DNA of 39,782 bases from Oscillospiraceae bacterium (GTDB lineage: Bacteria; Bacillota; Clostridia; Oscillospirales; Oscillospiraceae), in contig WQSX01000024.1 in assembly GCA_009787625.1 (NCBI GenBank), forward strand, positions 1-39,782. The letters run 5' to 3'. Position 1 is the first letter of the stretch; the number at the start of each line of letters is the position of its first letter. Position numbers and translations under genes: made by a program. The notes beneath the pieces were generated by a model, which had not been told where the DNA came from, searched no databases, and saw only the letters and a list, made by a program, of their open reading frames with translations. This document shows positions 6,135 through 16,022 of this stretch, one piece after another.

Positions 6135-8297
6135 TTATACCGTCTGTCTCTTCACAAGTTCATAAAATTCGCCCTTCTTTTCTAAGAGCTCGTCATAGCC
6201 TCCTTCTTCTATTATTTTGCCGCCGCTGAGCACTATAATCCGGTCACAGCCTTTTATGGTTGAAAGCCTGTGCGCTATGGCTATTCTTGTCGCCTTCAGC
6301 GATTCAAGTGACTCGGTAACATGTTTTTGCGTGAGATTGTCGAGCGCACTGGTCGCCTCGTCAAAGAAAATAATCTTTGGCTTTGAAATCAGGGCACGGG
6401 CTATCAATAATCGCTGGCGTTGCCCTCCGGATACGGCACCGCCTCCCTCTGAAATGACTGTGTGCATACCCATTGGCATATCTCTTATGTCTTGTGCGAT
6501 ACCTGCCATTTCTGCCGCATTCCAGGCATCTTCAATGGTTTTCCACGGTGCTGTCAAAACAATGTTGGCAAATATTGACCCCGCCACCAACTTTCCGTCC
6601 TGCAATGCAACTCCGATACATTGCCGCAGTGACCTCAGGTCAAGACTACTGAGGCTATGTCCATCATAATAGACATCACCCGCCTCCGGTTCTTCAAATC
6701 CAAGCAAAATACGAAGAAGCGTCGATTTTCCGCAACCTGTCTTGCCTACAATGGCGAGATATTCACCTGATCTGATTTTTAAATCTATATCATCAAGTAT
6801 TAAAGGGCCGTCCTTACGATACCGAAAAGATATGTTGTTGAGTTCCATACTCCCTGAGAGTGATGTGATTTGTCTTTTATTTTCTGTAGTTTCCGGCTCA
6901 CATTCCATCAGCGGTCTTATCATTTCGAGATTGACCCTGATGTCCGCAAAAGTGTTTGTAAGCCCTGAGAGCATCATTATTGCACCACTCAAAGCGCCAT
7001 ATGCCGCCATAAATGCAAGATAATCAGAGACACTTATTTCATGGTACCCCGCTACAAAATAGAGCAAAATAGTTCCAAGCGTACTAATCAGCAAATTGAT
7101 AGGTACAAGGAGCCTCAGAAAAACAGGTGGTGAATAGGTGAGTTGCCCCACTGTTTTGTAACTTTTTGCCCATTTTGCAAATGCGCGTTTTTCTGCACCC
7201 GCAAGCTTTATTTTCTGTATGCCTGAGATCAAAGCATATAACATCGAAGAGAGTTTCGCCCCGGCTTTCATACGCTTGCGGGAAATTCTCATTGTAAGTA
7301 GTGTTGTCAGAACGGACGTCGTAAGCATTGAAATAATAACTAAAAATCCCGGCACAACCATCTCCGGTGCATAGAGATGCATTTGAAAAAGATAGATAAA
7401 GGAAAATAATGCAGTGAGACCTGTCGACATAACTGTGTTTGTAATGGTGTGGCAAAGCGACATAAGTCCACTCATGCGGTTTGCCACTTCACCTGCACCA
7501 TAGTCTTTAAAAAATGTCACAGGCAGGGATAGCACCCTCATCATAGCCGCATTCTGTACACGCAGGAAAAGGGCTGAATATCTCGTTAACATTAGGCTCT
7601 TCGCCAACCCGAAAAGAAGTGCGCCAACGGCTGTTCCGGCTAATAAAAAGCCAACAGCCAGAATATTCATCCTAATGCCTGACGGTATGACCGTTCCGTA
7701 AAGCTGGCTCTGCACATATGGAGATGCAAGTCCCAGCAACGACACTATTAGGGTTATCATAAGCAGGAAAATCACATCTGCGGGGCGAACATTTTTTACC
7801 ATAAAAAGCACTATATCTATAAGCCTGAGCTTTTTTAGTGCGAAAGGTTTATAGAAACAAAAAGCATCCTCAGTGATATTTTTTGCTGTGTTTTTATCTA
7901 TTTTGACTTTATTACCCGCCCTGTCAACGTAGGCATAACCGCCCAAACCTCTCGGCAAAAGAGCCACCGGGTGACCATCGACAGTACAACCGAAAAACGG
8001 GTCTACCGAATCTTTCCACCACTCTCCTTTGAGCTCCACCCGCCGCCGCATGGCGCCTGACGGGCGAATCATATACTCAATACGTGCATCCATGTCCATA
8101 GTTGTCTCAGGGACATCCGGTACCTTTAAATTCAAGTATGTGAGAATTACTGCTACAGCATCTGTAATGTCCGATGCACTTTCACCATGCTTTTTGTATA
8201 TAATGGAAAACAAATCATCAAATGCATTTTCAAACATTATTTCATCGCCGGTTTTTCTCGTATCTAATTGTTCGTCGAATATATTGAGTTTTTTCAA
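6135..8297 (-). CDS. NHLM-type RiPP ABC exporter, permease/ATPase without peptidase (ABC2 type)
   Basis: A 720-residue half-transporter that should act in the membrane with its neighbour to export the Nif11 peptides. The first ~190 residues hold no C39 peptidase signature and match the cytoplasmic extension of the NHLM_micro_ABC2 type. A six-helix permease domain follows, then an ATPase: Walker A VGKTGCGKST (about 517), signature VSGGQRQR (about 622), Walker B FFDEATSALD and the switch histidine in AHRLS. The apparent start is TTG at 8297 behind GGGGAAGC, 13 bases after the peptidase exporter. An ATG 20 codons inside is the alternative but lacks a clear ribosome site. The pairing of one peptidase-type and one plain exporter with a HlyD protein is the established NHLM set. 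Confidence 0.9.
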   Translation of the reverse strand: MKKLNIFDEQLDTRKTGDEIMFENAFDDLFSIIYKKHGESASDITDAVAVILTYLNLKVPDVPETTMDMDARIEYMIRPSGAMRRRVELKGEWWKDSVDPFFGCTVDGHPVALLPRGLGGYAYVDRAGNKVKIDKNTAKNITEDAFCFYKPFALKKLRLIDIVLFMVKNVRPADVIFLLMITLIVSLLGLASPYVQSQLYGTVIPSGIRMNILAVGFLLAGTAVGALLFGLAKSLMLTRYSALFLRVQNAAMMRVLSLPVTFFKDYGAGEVANRMSGLMSLCHTITNTVMSTGLTALFSFIYLFQMHLYAPEMVVPGFLVIISMLTTSVLTTLLTMRISRKRMKAGAKLSSMLYALISGIQKIKLAGAEKRAFAKWAKSYKTVGQLTYSPPVFLRLLVPINLLISTLGTILLYFVAGYHEISVSDYLAFMAAYGALSGAIMMLSGLTNTFADIRVNLEMIRPLMECEPETTENKRQITSLSGSMELNNISFRYRKDGPLILDDIDLKIRSGEYLAIVGKTGCGKSTLLRILLGFEEPEAGDVYYDGHSLSSLDLRSLRQCIGVALQDGKLVAGSIFANIVLTAPWKTIEDAWNAAEMAGIAQDIRDMPMGMHTVISEGGGAVSGGQRQRLLIARALISKPKIIFFDEATSALDNLTQKHVTESLESLKATRIAIAHRLSTIKGCDRIIVLSGGKIIEEGGYDELLEKKGEFYELVKRQTV

Positions 8298-8310
8298 GCT
8301 TCCCCACCCC

Positions 8311-10452
8311 CTATTCCGTAGCTATGAGCTGAGTGTACTTTCCACCCATGCTATATAACTCTTCATGTGTGCCGCGCTCCATCACATCGCCTTTTTCAAG
8401 GACTATAATTTCATCACAATCCCGCACCGTAGAGAGCCTGTGTGCAATGATTATGCAGGAACAGCCCAATTTTCGGATATTATTCATGACTGTTTCTTCC
8501 GTTTTTGCATCAAGTGCGCTTGTTGCTTCGTCGAATATGGCAATTGTGGGTTCTTGCGCAAGCACACGGGCGATTTCAAGGCGTTGCCGCTGTCCTTCCG
8601 AAAAATTCTTGCCGTTTTCAGCAATTATCTGTGAGTAACCACCCGGGCGAGAGACTATGGTTTCGTGAATATCAGCATCGCGCGCTGCCATGGTGACTAC
8701 AAAATTTTCTACGGAAGGATCCCACATGCGCAGATTCTCTGAAACGGTATCCTCAAAGAGAGTGACTTCCTGATCAACCATGGACACACTGCTGCGAAAT
8801 GAGTATTCATCTATCTGTGTTCGTCTGTGTCCATCAAAAAGTATCTCGCCATCCCACGGCTTATGCAGCCCCGTTATGAGTTTTGCAAGTGTAGATTTAC
8901 CGGATCCTGAGGCTCCCACGATTGCCACCTGCTTTCCCGGATATAGTTCCATAGAGAAATTTTTTAAAAGCGGCTCAGAGAGCTTATTGTATCCGAATGT
9001 AACATTGTCTATTTTTAGTGCACCGGAAAGTTTGCCTGTCACTTCGCCTGCGCTCTCAGGTTCACGTTTATAGTTCATAACATCTTCTATACGCTCCATG
9101 TTTGTTCGCATAATTGTGAAAGCTTGCATTACACCTGCAATCTGAGTTATCGGAGCGAGAAATGAACTGAGAAAACCTTGAAATGCAGCCATTAGCCCGA
9201 TAGTCATGTGTCCATCCATTATGAACATTACACCAATCATCATAACAGCGATGTTGAGTATTTGGCTGACAATAGAGGGAACCATGCCGAACTTCAGTGC
9301 AAATCTTTCGCCTGCAATATTTGCATTATGTTGCTTTGTTAAAAATCCGGAGTACCGCTCAAAAATACCGCTCTCTGCACCGGATGCTTTAATGGTTTCA
9401 ATCATGTCAATGCTCGACATTGTGACAGAACTCAAATTACCGCCTGATGATTGTGCAAGTCTTGCAAAAGTGACACTTTTCTTCGCCATATATTGCGAAA
9501 AAATCATATTAAAAGCAGCCGAGCCGATCCCCACCGCCGTAAGTATCGGGTTGTAATTTAGCAGCATAACAAAATAGAACACCATTAGTCCCATATTTAT
9601 AATTATCGGACTGAGCTGTGATATAACCATACCTGCTATGCCTTCGTTCGAGGCTTGACGCGCTATAATGTCGCCTGCGTGGCGCTGTGAGAAAAAGTCC
9701 ATAGGCAGTCTCAATATATGCCACATAAACTCAGCATTAGCCGAAACAGCAAATTTACCTTCCATTCGTAGGCTGTAAATAGCATTGATTACCGCCAGGA
9801 CTACTCTGATAGAGAGTGCAATCAGCATAGCAATTATAAAAGGCATGAGCCATTGTCTGTTTTGACCGGATAAAATATCGTCCATGAAAATTCTTGTGAA
9901 TACGGGGTTCAGTATATCCACAAGCGATGCAAATGCCCCCATTAAAAACACAAAAATGAACAGGGTGAGTGTGCCTTTCATGCGCGCCAAAGCAAAACGC
10001 AATACACTGCGCGGCTTACCTTCAGGTACAAATTCTTCCGTAGGTTCAAATATCAATACAATTCCCGTGAAAGACTTGTCAAACTCTTCAAGTGAGACAT
10101 TAACCGTCCCTCGTCCGGGGTCGTTAATAACAGCGAACTTTTTAGTAAAGCCATTTAACACAACAAAATGATTGAAGTTCCAATGTATGATTGCCGGGCA
10201 TGTTATGTTTCGCAGTTCTTCCGGCTCCATGCGGTATGCCGTCGGCTTTAAGCCGTATGATACTGCGGCACTGTAAATATTTCGAGCGTTACAGCCGTCA
10301 CGTGAAACGCCGCAGTCGGAACGTACCTGCTCTAGCGGAATCCATTTTCCGTAGTGTGCCAGTACCATACAAAGAGCTGCAGCACCACATTCCAACGTCT
10401 CCATCTGCATTATAAAAGGTGTCTTTACGACCTTATTCTTTTTAATTACCAT
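8311..10452 (-). CDS. NHLM-type peptidase-containing ABC exporter (ABC1 type)
   Basis: A 713-residue bifunctional transporter that should cut precursors after the GG motif and export the product. The N-terminal C39 peptidase shows Cys22 in LECGAAALCM, His95 in NHFVVLNG and Asp111 in INDPGRG. The permease follows at about 150-430. The ATPase has Walker A VGASGSGKST (about 512), a signature written FSEGQRQR instead of LSGGQ, Walker B IFDEATSALD and AHRLS. I chose ATG 10452 because GGAGGG is 5 bases upstream; the longer frame to 10506 would overlap the adaptor gene. It is spaced 13 bases from the adaptor and 13 from the second exporter, so all three are translated from one mRNA. Confidence 0.93.
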   Translation of the reverse strand: MVIKKNKVVKTPFIMQMETLECGAAALCMVLAHYGKWIPLEQVRSDCGVSRDGCNARNIYSAAVSYGLKPTAYRMEPEELRNITCPAIIHWNFNHFVVLNGFTKKFAVINDPGRGTVNVSLEEFDKSFTGIVLIFEPTEEFVPEGKPRSVLRFALARMKGTLTLFIFVFLMGAFASLVDILNPVFTRIFMDDILSGQNRQWLMPFIIAMLIALSIRVVLAVINAIYSLRMEGKFAVSANAEFMWHILRLPMDFFSQRHAGDIIARQASNEGIAGMVISQLSPIIINMGLMVFYFVMLLNYNPILTAVGIGSAAFNMIFSQYMAKKSVTFARLAQSSGGNLSSVTMSSIDMIETIKASGAESGIFERYSGFLTKQHNANIAGERFALKFGMVPSIVSQILNIAVMMIGVMFIMDGHMTIGLMAAFQGFLSSFLAPITQIAGVMQAFTIMRTNMERIEDVMNYKREPESAGEVTGKLSGALKIDNVTFGYNKLSEPLLKNFSMELYPGKQVAIVGASGSGKSTLAKLITGLHKPWDGEILFDGHRRTQIDEYSFRSSVSMVDQEVTLFEDTVSENLRMWDPSVENFVVTMAARDADIHETIVSRPGGYSQIIAENGKNFSEGQRQRLEIARVLAQEPTIAIFDEATSALDAKTEETVMNNIRKLGCSCIIIAHRLSTVRDCDEIIVLEKGDVMERGTHEELYSMGGKYTQLIATE

Positions 10453-10465
10453 TTTTGCCCTCCGT

Positions 10466-11047
10466 TTATCGGAATATAAGTTCATACGGTCTGCGCTCTG
10501 CGACAATGACTGTTACATTTGCTACAGACCCTTCTATTACCTCGACTCCCATACCGGCGGCTGTTGACCAAATAATTTCGCCATGTTCACTGTCGAGAGC
10601 AATTATAACTTCAATCATATTGCCGGGAGGCAATGTCAGAAGCGGAAAGTCCTCCCCATGAAACTCCATCAACTTGTCTCGGCTTACAGGTGTGTCTCCG
10701 ATACTGTAAACAGTACCATGAATATACCCGTACTGCTCCGGCGGCGCATAGTCGAGCACAATGCGAGTGCGCATGCCTACTGAAAACAGCCGCGTTTCTT
10801 CGATGGGAAGATATGCAAAAACTGCCATTGGGTTGTCGCCCGGCTCTATCATCGTGCCGTCAAACTCAGTCATTTCCGGTATTGACCCCATAAACCCCCA
10901 AACAAAGAATGCGGCAAATGTAATGGCAAGTCCTGCCAGTATCGCCCATACTCCCGTTCCGGCTACTTTCATGTATTCGTTTAATTGTTCCGGCGACGAT
11001 ATTTTTTCCAGTGCGGTCCTTCTGAATAATTTGCTTTCTTTTTCCAT
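10466..11047 (-). CDS. Short HlyD-like secretion protein of the NHLM export system
   Basis: A 193-residue membrane protein starting with GGAGG six bases ahead of the ATG. The N-terminal segment FRRTALEKISSPEQLNEYMKV is typical of NHLM-type HlyD proteins, followed by one transmembrane helix (about 30-52). The rest is short: after the first strand (FDGTMIEPGDN) the chain goes almost straight to the late barrel part. I see no lipoyl-like repeat pair and no coiled-coil hairpin, which usual members have. It is the first gene of the operon and should be the exporter's accessory subunit. A Gram-positive cell has no outer membrane to span, so a reduced adaptor is plausible. Confidence 0.85.
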   Translation of the reverse strand: MEKESKLFRRTALEKISSPEQLNEYMKVAGTGVWAILAGLAITFAAFFVWGFMGSIPEMTEFDGTMIEPGDNPMAVFAYLPIEETRLFSVGMRTRIVLDYAPPEQYGYIHGTVYSIGDTPVSRDKLMEFHGEDFPLLTLPPGNMIEVIIALDSEHGEIIWSTAAGMGVEVIEGSVANVTVIVAERRPYELIFR

Positions 11048-11089
11048 AAGTAGCCTCCAAGTCTATTTGATTTTTGCACACTTAACCAT

Positions 11090-11095
11090 AGTATA
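11090..11095 (-). promoter_or_regulatory. Predicted -10 box of the RiPP operon promoter
   Basis: On the minus strand TATACT stands 43 bases ahead of the adaptor start codon. The place expected for a -35 box reads TTATAT, a poor match, so the promoter probably needs an activator. The conserved 19-bp operator ends exactly 21 bases upstream of this box, the same spacing as at the chemoreceptor promoter. Confidence 0.55.
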
Positions 11096-11116
11096 GTCAA
11101 CCATAATTAATTATAT

Positions 11117-11135
11117 AAGTACCCGAGGTAGGTAT
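11117..11135 (+). promoter_or_regulatory. Candidate LuxR-type operator in the divergent promoter region
   Basis: AAGTACCCGAGGTAGGTAT occurs here and, in reverse orientation with one mismatch (18 of 19), at 13836-13854. It sits between the divergently transcribed regulator and RiPP operon. It is 21 bases from the RiPP -10 box and 17 bases upstream of the regulator's own -35 box, so it could control both. Confidence 0.65.
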
Positions 11136-11152
11136 TTGCAACAAAATTTATG

Positions 11153-11181
11153 TTGAATTTATTATTAATATCTAGTATGAT
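11153..11181 (+). promoter_or_regulatory. Predicted sigma-A promoter of the LuxR-type regulator
   Basis: TTGAAT (11153-11158) and TATGAT (11176-11181) are separated by exactly 17 bases. The start codon follows 44 bases later. This is a good vegetative promoter and does not appear to need activation, unlike the two putative target promoters. Confidence 0.6.
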
Positions 11182-11225
11182 GTCGTCAGTTAAAGACATA
11201 CTTCACTAGTAATTGGAGGGATTTT

Positions 11226-13787
11226 ATGAATCAGTATGCCGGGCATAGGTCGTCTGAGTTTCAGTCACCACGACTTGCACTAATGAGTTTACTGGATGGT
11301 TTATCAGAGTCCCACACGCGAATTGTCTATATCCATGCCCCGGCAGGTTTTGGGAAAACAGTTTCTTCACATTTGTGGATAAAGCACCGGGAAACTATTC
11401 GAAATGCAAAAATGGCTGTTGTCAGCCTGGATAAATTTGACGATAAACCTTCCGCATTCTGCAAAAGATTTGTTTCCGCACTTACTGAACTTGAGCCCGA
11501 AAACACTCAACTTGCGGCTGTCGTGCAACACCCTGTTTTTGAAACCGCACCTATTGAGTTTGCACTTCACGCAATTGAGCTGCTTAAAGAAAAGCAAAAT
11601 GAAAACATACTTGTTTTTGACGACCTCCACGTAATTGAAAATACTGATATTTTAAATTTGCTTCTCAGTCTGTTTAGGAGAATGTCTACGAACATTATCG
11701 TCTTGCTACTCAGCCGCGCCCCACCTCCCGATTGCTTTTCGGAAGTTGTTGCAAAAGGCGAACTTGCTTTGGTTAGTGCAGAGCAACTGCAGTTTACGCG
11801 CAGTGAAATCAAGAACTTTTTTCTCGCAAGCGGAAAACAGCTCTCGGGAAGTGAACTTGATGAGGTTTTAAGTTCTACAGGCGGCTGGGCAATCGGCATA
11901 CGTGCTGTATTGCTCTCAGACGGGAATTTTCATGGTGCCGGCATTTCAGATCGCTATTTGGCGAGCTACCTCAAAACGCATGTTTGGGAGAGATGGGATG
12001 AACGCACTAAGCTTTTCATGAAACTCGTATCAGTTGCTGAGGAGCTTACCCCTGAACTTTGCAAAATGCTCACAGCCGGAAAAAAGCATGCTAAGGCGAT
12101 AAAAACGGAAGATATGCTTGCTCAACTGGAGCACGAAAGTGCCTTTTTACGAGTTGTTGGGAAAAATAAGTACAAGTTTCATGATTTATTTCGCGATTTT
12201 TTGCTGAGTATGCTTGAGCATGAAAACATGCTTTCCGTCCAACATAACAAGGCAGCGAAATATTATTACGAAACCGGAGATTATTTCAGAGCCATGCAAT
12301 ACTACCTAAGTGCAGGTAATGATGCCGGAGTCGCTGAATCCATTTTTCATATGTACAACTATAAATCATCCTTTGCCGCAGTTGAAGATACATTAAATAC
12401 GGTTATGCCCCATGTGACCCCTGAGCTCGTTGAGAAACATCCTTTTCTCTTGGAAGTGCAGGCGTGGTGCGCTTTTGTAGATGGGAGATCGGAAGACTTT
12501 GAATATTTCTTGGACACATATTTTAAGCAGCTTCCCCGTATTCTTCTAAAGACCCCACGTTCGGCGATAGTTTCTTTTCTGCTCCGTTGCATTGACTACA
12601 GGGAAGATGTAGTTGAAATACTAAAAAAAATCAAACTAATTCCTTTTAAAGGAAATGTGCGAGCTTTTACTCCGAGCATATCACAGGGTATTCCGTATTT
12701 TCATCGTTCATGCAGGGATTTTTCAGACTTCGCCAATAATCTTGAAGAAGCGGTTGTGCTAACCGATAAGGCTTTGAGCGCTATTATTGGTCATGAATGG
12801 TCTGTAATGAGAGAGTGTGTGTATGCGGGCATATATTACGAGCAAGGAAATCTATCTAAAGCTCATGAGCACGCGACAACAGCTTACACGAGTATAAGGC
12901 AGGATTGCAGTGCGGAAATAAGACTCTGTGCCATGAGTATTTTGCTTGCCATCTTAGCGGCAAGCGGTCAGTTTGAGGAAGCAGCAAAGTTCAAAGGATA
13001 CATAGAGGACATGATAACTCAGGAAAGTGCTTTTTATCTGAGGCCGAATATGCGTGCCATAAAGTTTTTTGAAAAATTGATTGACGGAGATAAAGCCGCG
13101 GCGGCTCAGTGGTTGGAAGAATACGATGAGAGTACAAATAAACGTCTGGCATTATATAAAATTCCTCAGCACTATACGACCGCAAGGGCATATATCGTAA
13201 AAGGTGACTTCAACGGAGCAATAATACTGCTCAAGAGGATGCTGACATTTGCAAATAGTTACAACCGCCCGCTCGACGTGATAGAAACGAGTATTTTACT
13301 AGCCATCGCCTATAATAAAAAAGGCCGTTCCGGTTCAAAACTTGCGATTGAACATTTGGAACAGGCAATTATGGTAGCATATAAATATGGGTTTACACAG
13401 CAGTTTATGGTTGAGGGTCCGGAGCTAAAAGCAATGCTTCAAACGCTTTCTAAGCGCGCACAGCAACCAAGCTCTAAAGAAGATGAAACAAAAGCTCTTC
13501 CCGCAGAATTTATTAAAACACTCTACATAGCTGCGGTAGAGGGGGCAGCACAAAATAAAGGCTTAACCGGCGGAAAAATATCTACAGGTGTGACGTTTAC
13601 AGACAAGCAAAAAGATGTCATGCACCTTATGTGTGCAGGCCATAGCAGAGCGGAAATAGCAAAAAAAATGGGATTGAAACCCAGCGGTGTCAAATCACAC
13701 GCACAACTGATATATCAAAAATTATCCGTGTCAAACAGCACGGAAGCAATTCTAAAAATAAAGGAATATGGGTATTTAGATGAGTAG
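11226..13787 (+). CDS. MalT/LuxR-type STAND transcriptional regulator
   Basis: An 853-residue ATP-dependent regulator. GGAGGG lies just upstream of the ATG. Residues 38-45 read APAGFGKT (Walker A) and about 127-132 ILVFDD (Walker B). The middle (~330-780) is helical and repeat-like, as in the TPR-type sensor arm of MalT relatives. The last ~60 residues form a LuxR helix-turn-helix: FTDKQKDVMHLMCAGHSRAEIAKKM, then GVKSHAQLIYQKL. Such proteins usually bind an inducer with the sensor arm, oligomerise with ATP and activate transcription. It is divergent from the RiPP operon and lies directly before the sensory operon. A shared operator stands in front of both, so it is the likely activator of the two. 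The inducer is unknown. Confidence 0.92.
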   Translation: MNQYAGHRSSEFQSPRLALMSLLDGLSESHTRIVYIHAPAGFGKTVSSHLWIKHRETIRNAKMAVVSLDKFDDKPSAFCKRFVSALTELEPENTQLAAVVQHPVFETAPIEFALHAIELLKEKQNENILVFDDLHVIENTDILNLLLSLFRRMSTNIIVLLLSRAPPPDCFSEVVAKGELALVSAEQLQFTRSEIKNFFLASGKQLSGSELDEVLSSTGGWAIGIRAVLLSDGNFHGAGISDRYLASYLKTHVWERWDERTKLFMKLVSVAEELTPELCKMLTAGKKHAKAIKTEDMLAQLEHESAFLRVVGKNKYKFHDLFRDFLLSMLEHENMLSVQHNKAAKYYYETGDYFRAMQYYLSAGNDAGVAESIFHMYNYKSSFAAVEDTLNTVMPHVTPELVEKHPFLLEVQAWCAFVDGRSEDFEYFLDTYFKQLPRILLKTPRSAIVSFLLRCIDYREDVVEILKKIKLIPFKGNVRAFTPSISQGIPYFHRSCRDFSDFANNLEEAVVLTDKALSAIIGHEWSVMRECVYAGIYYEQGNLSKAHEHATTAYTSIRQDCSAEIRLCAMSILLAILAASGQFEEAAKFKGYIEDMITQESAFYLRPNMRAIKFFEKLIDGDKAAAAQWLEEYDESTNKRLALYKIPQHYTTARAYIVKGDFNGAIILLKRMLTFANSYNRPLDVIETSILLAIAYNKKGRSGSKLAIEHLEQAIMVAYKYGFTQQFMVEGPELKAMLQTLSKRAQQPSSKEDETKALPAEFIKTLYIAAVEGAAQNKGLTGGKISTGVTFTDKQKDVMHLMCAGHSRAEIAKKMGLKPSGVKSHAQLIYQKLSVSNSTEAILKIKEYGYLDE

Positions 13788-13835
13788 ATGATACCGTCTA
13801 TAACCATATCTGCCTATTTATAAAATTTTCAAAAC

Positions 13836-13881
13836 ATACCTACCTTGGGTACTTCCCTCGGTAGGTAGTCTTGTATATAAT
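13836..13881 (+). promoter_or_regulatory. Operator dyad and -10 box of the sensory operon
   Basis: ATACCTACCTTGGGTACTT (13836-13854) is the reverse complement of the site at 11117 with one mismatch. A second, partial copy on the other strand (CCTCGGTAGGTAG, 13856-13868) makes a dyad TACCTACC-N15-GGTAGGTA. TATAAT follows at 13876-13881, 21 bases after the full site, and the -35 position is poor. The start codon of the chemoreceptor is 44 bases further on. Confidence 0.65.
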
Positions 13882-13925
13882 ATTCCTGCTACTAAGGCTA
13901 TTTTCAAGTGAAAGGGATTTTTTTT

Positions 13926-15977
13926 ATGAGTTTCTTCAAATCTGTACGTTTTAAGCTTCTTTTGATGACTGTCGGGCTACAAATGGTGATTGCGATTATC
14001 TTCATCGCGGCGGCTTTTCTCAGTTCGAACAGAATGCTGGGCGACAACTCCATGGCAATTTCGGAATCCGTCGAACAGTCTATACTGACCTCGGTTGAAA
14101 GCTGGCGGGAACAAACGCTCAGCTACGCACAGATTATTGCGCACAATCCGTCGCGAGGCATGGTCGAAGCCATACATAGCGGGGACACCGCAGCGATTAT
14201 TGAACTTAAAAGGTCGGAGTTCGAGTTTTCCGGTGCGGACGGCATGACCTTTGCGAACATGCATGGGTATGCGCTTGCACGTGTTCACGAGCCGGATAAC
14301 TTCGGACAGAATATCAGCACATCTCTTGTCATAGCCGACGGGCTTGCAGGCAGGAGTGAAGCATATGTATTCCCCACCCTGCACAATGGGTTTGCGATTG
14401 CCGCCGGTGTGCCGATTCGGGACGGGGACGAACAAATCGGCGTGCTGTTCCTCTCCAAGCGCCTCGACGCGCCCGGCACGATCGACGAAATGAGACGCAT
14501 GACCGGTAGCGAAATCGCCATATTCCAAGGCAACGAGCCGGTTATGGCTACATTCACAAACGATATGGATGACCTGGGCACACTACCCGATGATTTGCAA
14601 GAGCAGCTCGGCGCAGGTAACAGTGTTGTATATACATCCTATTTAGATGGTGCCTACTCCGTTTGGCGCTATGTTCCGATTCCGGGCAGAGATGGTGACA
14701 CGGTTGGCTCGATATTGACAATCTATACGAGCGAACAAGGTAACTGGGTTATTATCATGTGGATTGTGCTCTTTGTCGCTATCTGCGCGGTTATGATTCC
14801 TCTTGCAATGCGCACATCCTCCGGAATAAGCAAACCCTTAAAGACAGTTGATGAATGGCTGCACGAAACTGCGACAACAGGAAACGCTGAATGGTCGGAC
14901 GAAGAGGATCGCATCTTTGACAAATACAATAGCCGCCCGGATGAAGTCGGAGATTTATTCCGCTCATATGCAAAAATTTGTGAATATATAAGTTCCGTCA
15001 GCAGTTCCCTTAAGACGGTTGCCGGTGGCGATCTTGACGTCGATGTAACGGTGCGTTCCGAAAAAGACATCTTGTCGCAGTCGCTGCACACGATGGTCAA
15101 TCAGCTAAATGAGATGTTTGGCGAGATTAACGCGGCATCATTGCAAGTATCTTCCGGCTCACAGCAAATCTCAGACAGCGCACAGACACTCGCTAAGGGC
15201 GCTACCGAGCAATCCGCCACAGTTCAGCAGCTATCGGCTTCAATGCACGAAATTACCGGAAAAACAAAATCCAACGCTCAGATGGCCGCCAGGGCTTCCG
15301 AGCTTGCAACGACCATCAAAGGCAACGCCGAAAGGGGAAGCAAGCAGATGGACGAAATGATGACTGCGGTCAAGGAGATCAACGAGGCAAGCCAAAACAT
15401 CAGCAAGGTCATAAAGTCTATAGACGATATCGCATTTCAGACAAATATACTTGCGCTCAACGCAGCAGTCGAAGCTGCTAGAGCGGGACAGCACGGTAAA
15501 GGTTTCGCCGTAGTTGCTGAGGAAGTGCGTAACCTTGCCGCAAAGAGTGCAGATGCCGCAAAAGATACAGAAACCTTGATAGCGGATTCGATGGAAAAAG
15601 CGGAACTTGGCTCCCGCATTGCCGATGGAACAGCAGCAAGCCTTGCAGATATAGTTGCGGGAATAGATGAGAGCAATAAGCTTGTAAACGAAATAGCCGA
15701 ATCATCTGAAGAACAGACTCTCGGCATTGAGCAGGTAAACAGCGGAATAGACCAAGTGGCACAGGTGGTTCAGCAAAATTCGGCGACCGCTCAGGAAAGT
15801 GCCGCTGCATCTCAGCAAATGAGTGGGCAATCAACGGCACTTGAACAGTTGATTTCACGATTCAAACTAAAAAGCACGCCGTCACAAGAGCTTGGTGCTT
15901 TGCCGCCCGCCGCGAAAAATGCATCGTCCGGAATTGATAAAATTGACACATCATCACCTGCATTTGGAAAATACTAA
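13926..15977 (+). CDS. Methyl-accepting chemotaxis protein with extracellular Cache-type sensor
   Basis: A 683-residue membrane receptor. ATG 13926 is chosen because AAAGGGA lies upstream; the GTG at 13908 overlaps that site. A first transmembrane helix (about 8-31) and a second (about 274-296) enclose a ~240-residue outer region of Cache type. Then come a HAMP linker and a long signalling hairpin. The conserved tip (about 498-540) includes [22 protein letters not shown] and [15 protein letters not shown]. It should control a CheA kinase through CheW, not encoded in the window. It is the first gene of the sensory operon behind the shared operator. The sensor half looks visibly richer in G and C than neighbouring genes (by eye), which could reflect transfer. 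Confidence 0.93.
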   Translation: MSFFKSVRFKLLLMTVGLQMVIAIIFIAAAFLSSNRMLGDNSMAISESVEQSILTSVESWREQTLSYAQIIAHNPSRGMVEAIHSGDTAAIIELKRSEFEFSGADGMTFANMHGYALARVHEPDNFGQNISTSLVIADGLAGRSEAYVFPTLHNGFAIAAGVPIRDGDEQIGVLFLSKRLDAPGTIDEMRRMTGSEIAIFQGNEPVMATFTNDMDDLGTLPDDLQEQLGAGNSVVYTSYLDGAYSVWRYVPIPGRDGDTVGSILTIYTSEQGNWVIIMWIVLFVAICAVMIPLAMRTSSGISKPLKTVDEWLHETATTGNAEWSDEEDRIFDKYNSRPDEVGDLFRSYAKICEYISSVSSSLKTVAGGDLDVDVTVRSEKDILSQSLHTMVNQLNEMFGEINAASLQVSSGSQQISDSAQTLAKGATEQSATVQQLSASMHEITGKTKSNAQMAARASELATTIKGNAERGSKQMDEMMTAVKEINEASQNISKVIKSIDDIAFQTNILALNAAVEAARAGQHGKGFAVVAEEVRNLAAKSADAAKDTETLIADSMEKAELGSRIADGTAASLADIVAGIDESNKLVNEIAESSEEQTLGIEQVNSGIDQVAQVVQQNSATAQESAAASQQMSGQSTALEQLISRFKLKSTPSQELGALPPAAKNASSGIDKIDTSSPAFGKY

Positions 15978-16022
15978 GCACTGACTTTAAAGGTTAATCA
16001 CTGCAAAAAGGATTCAGACTAT

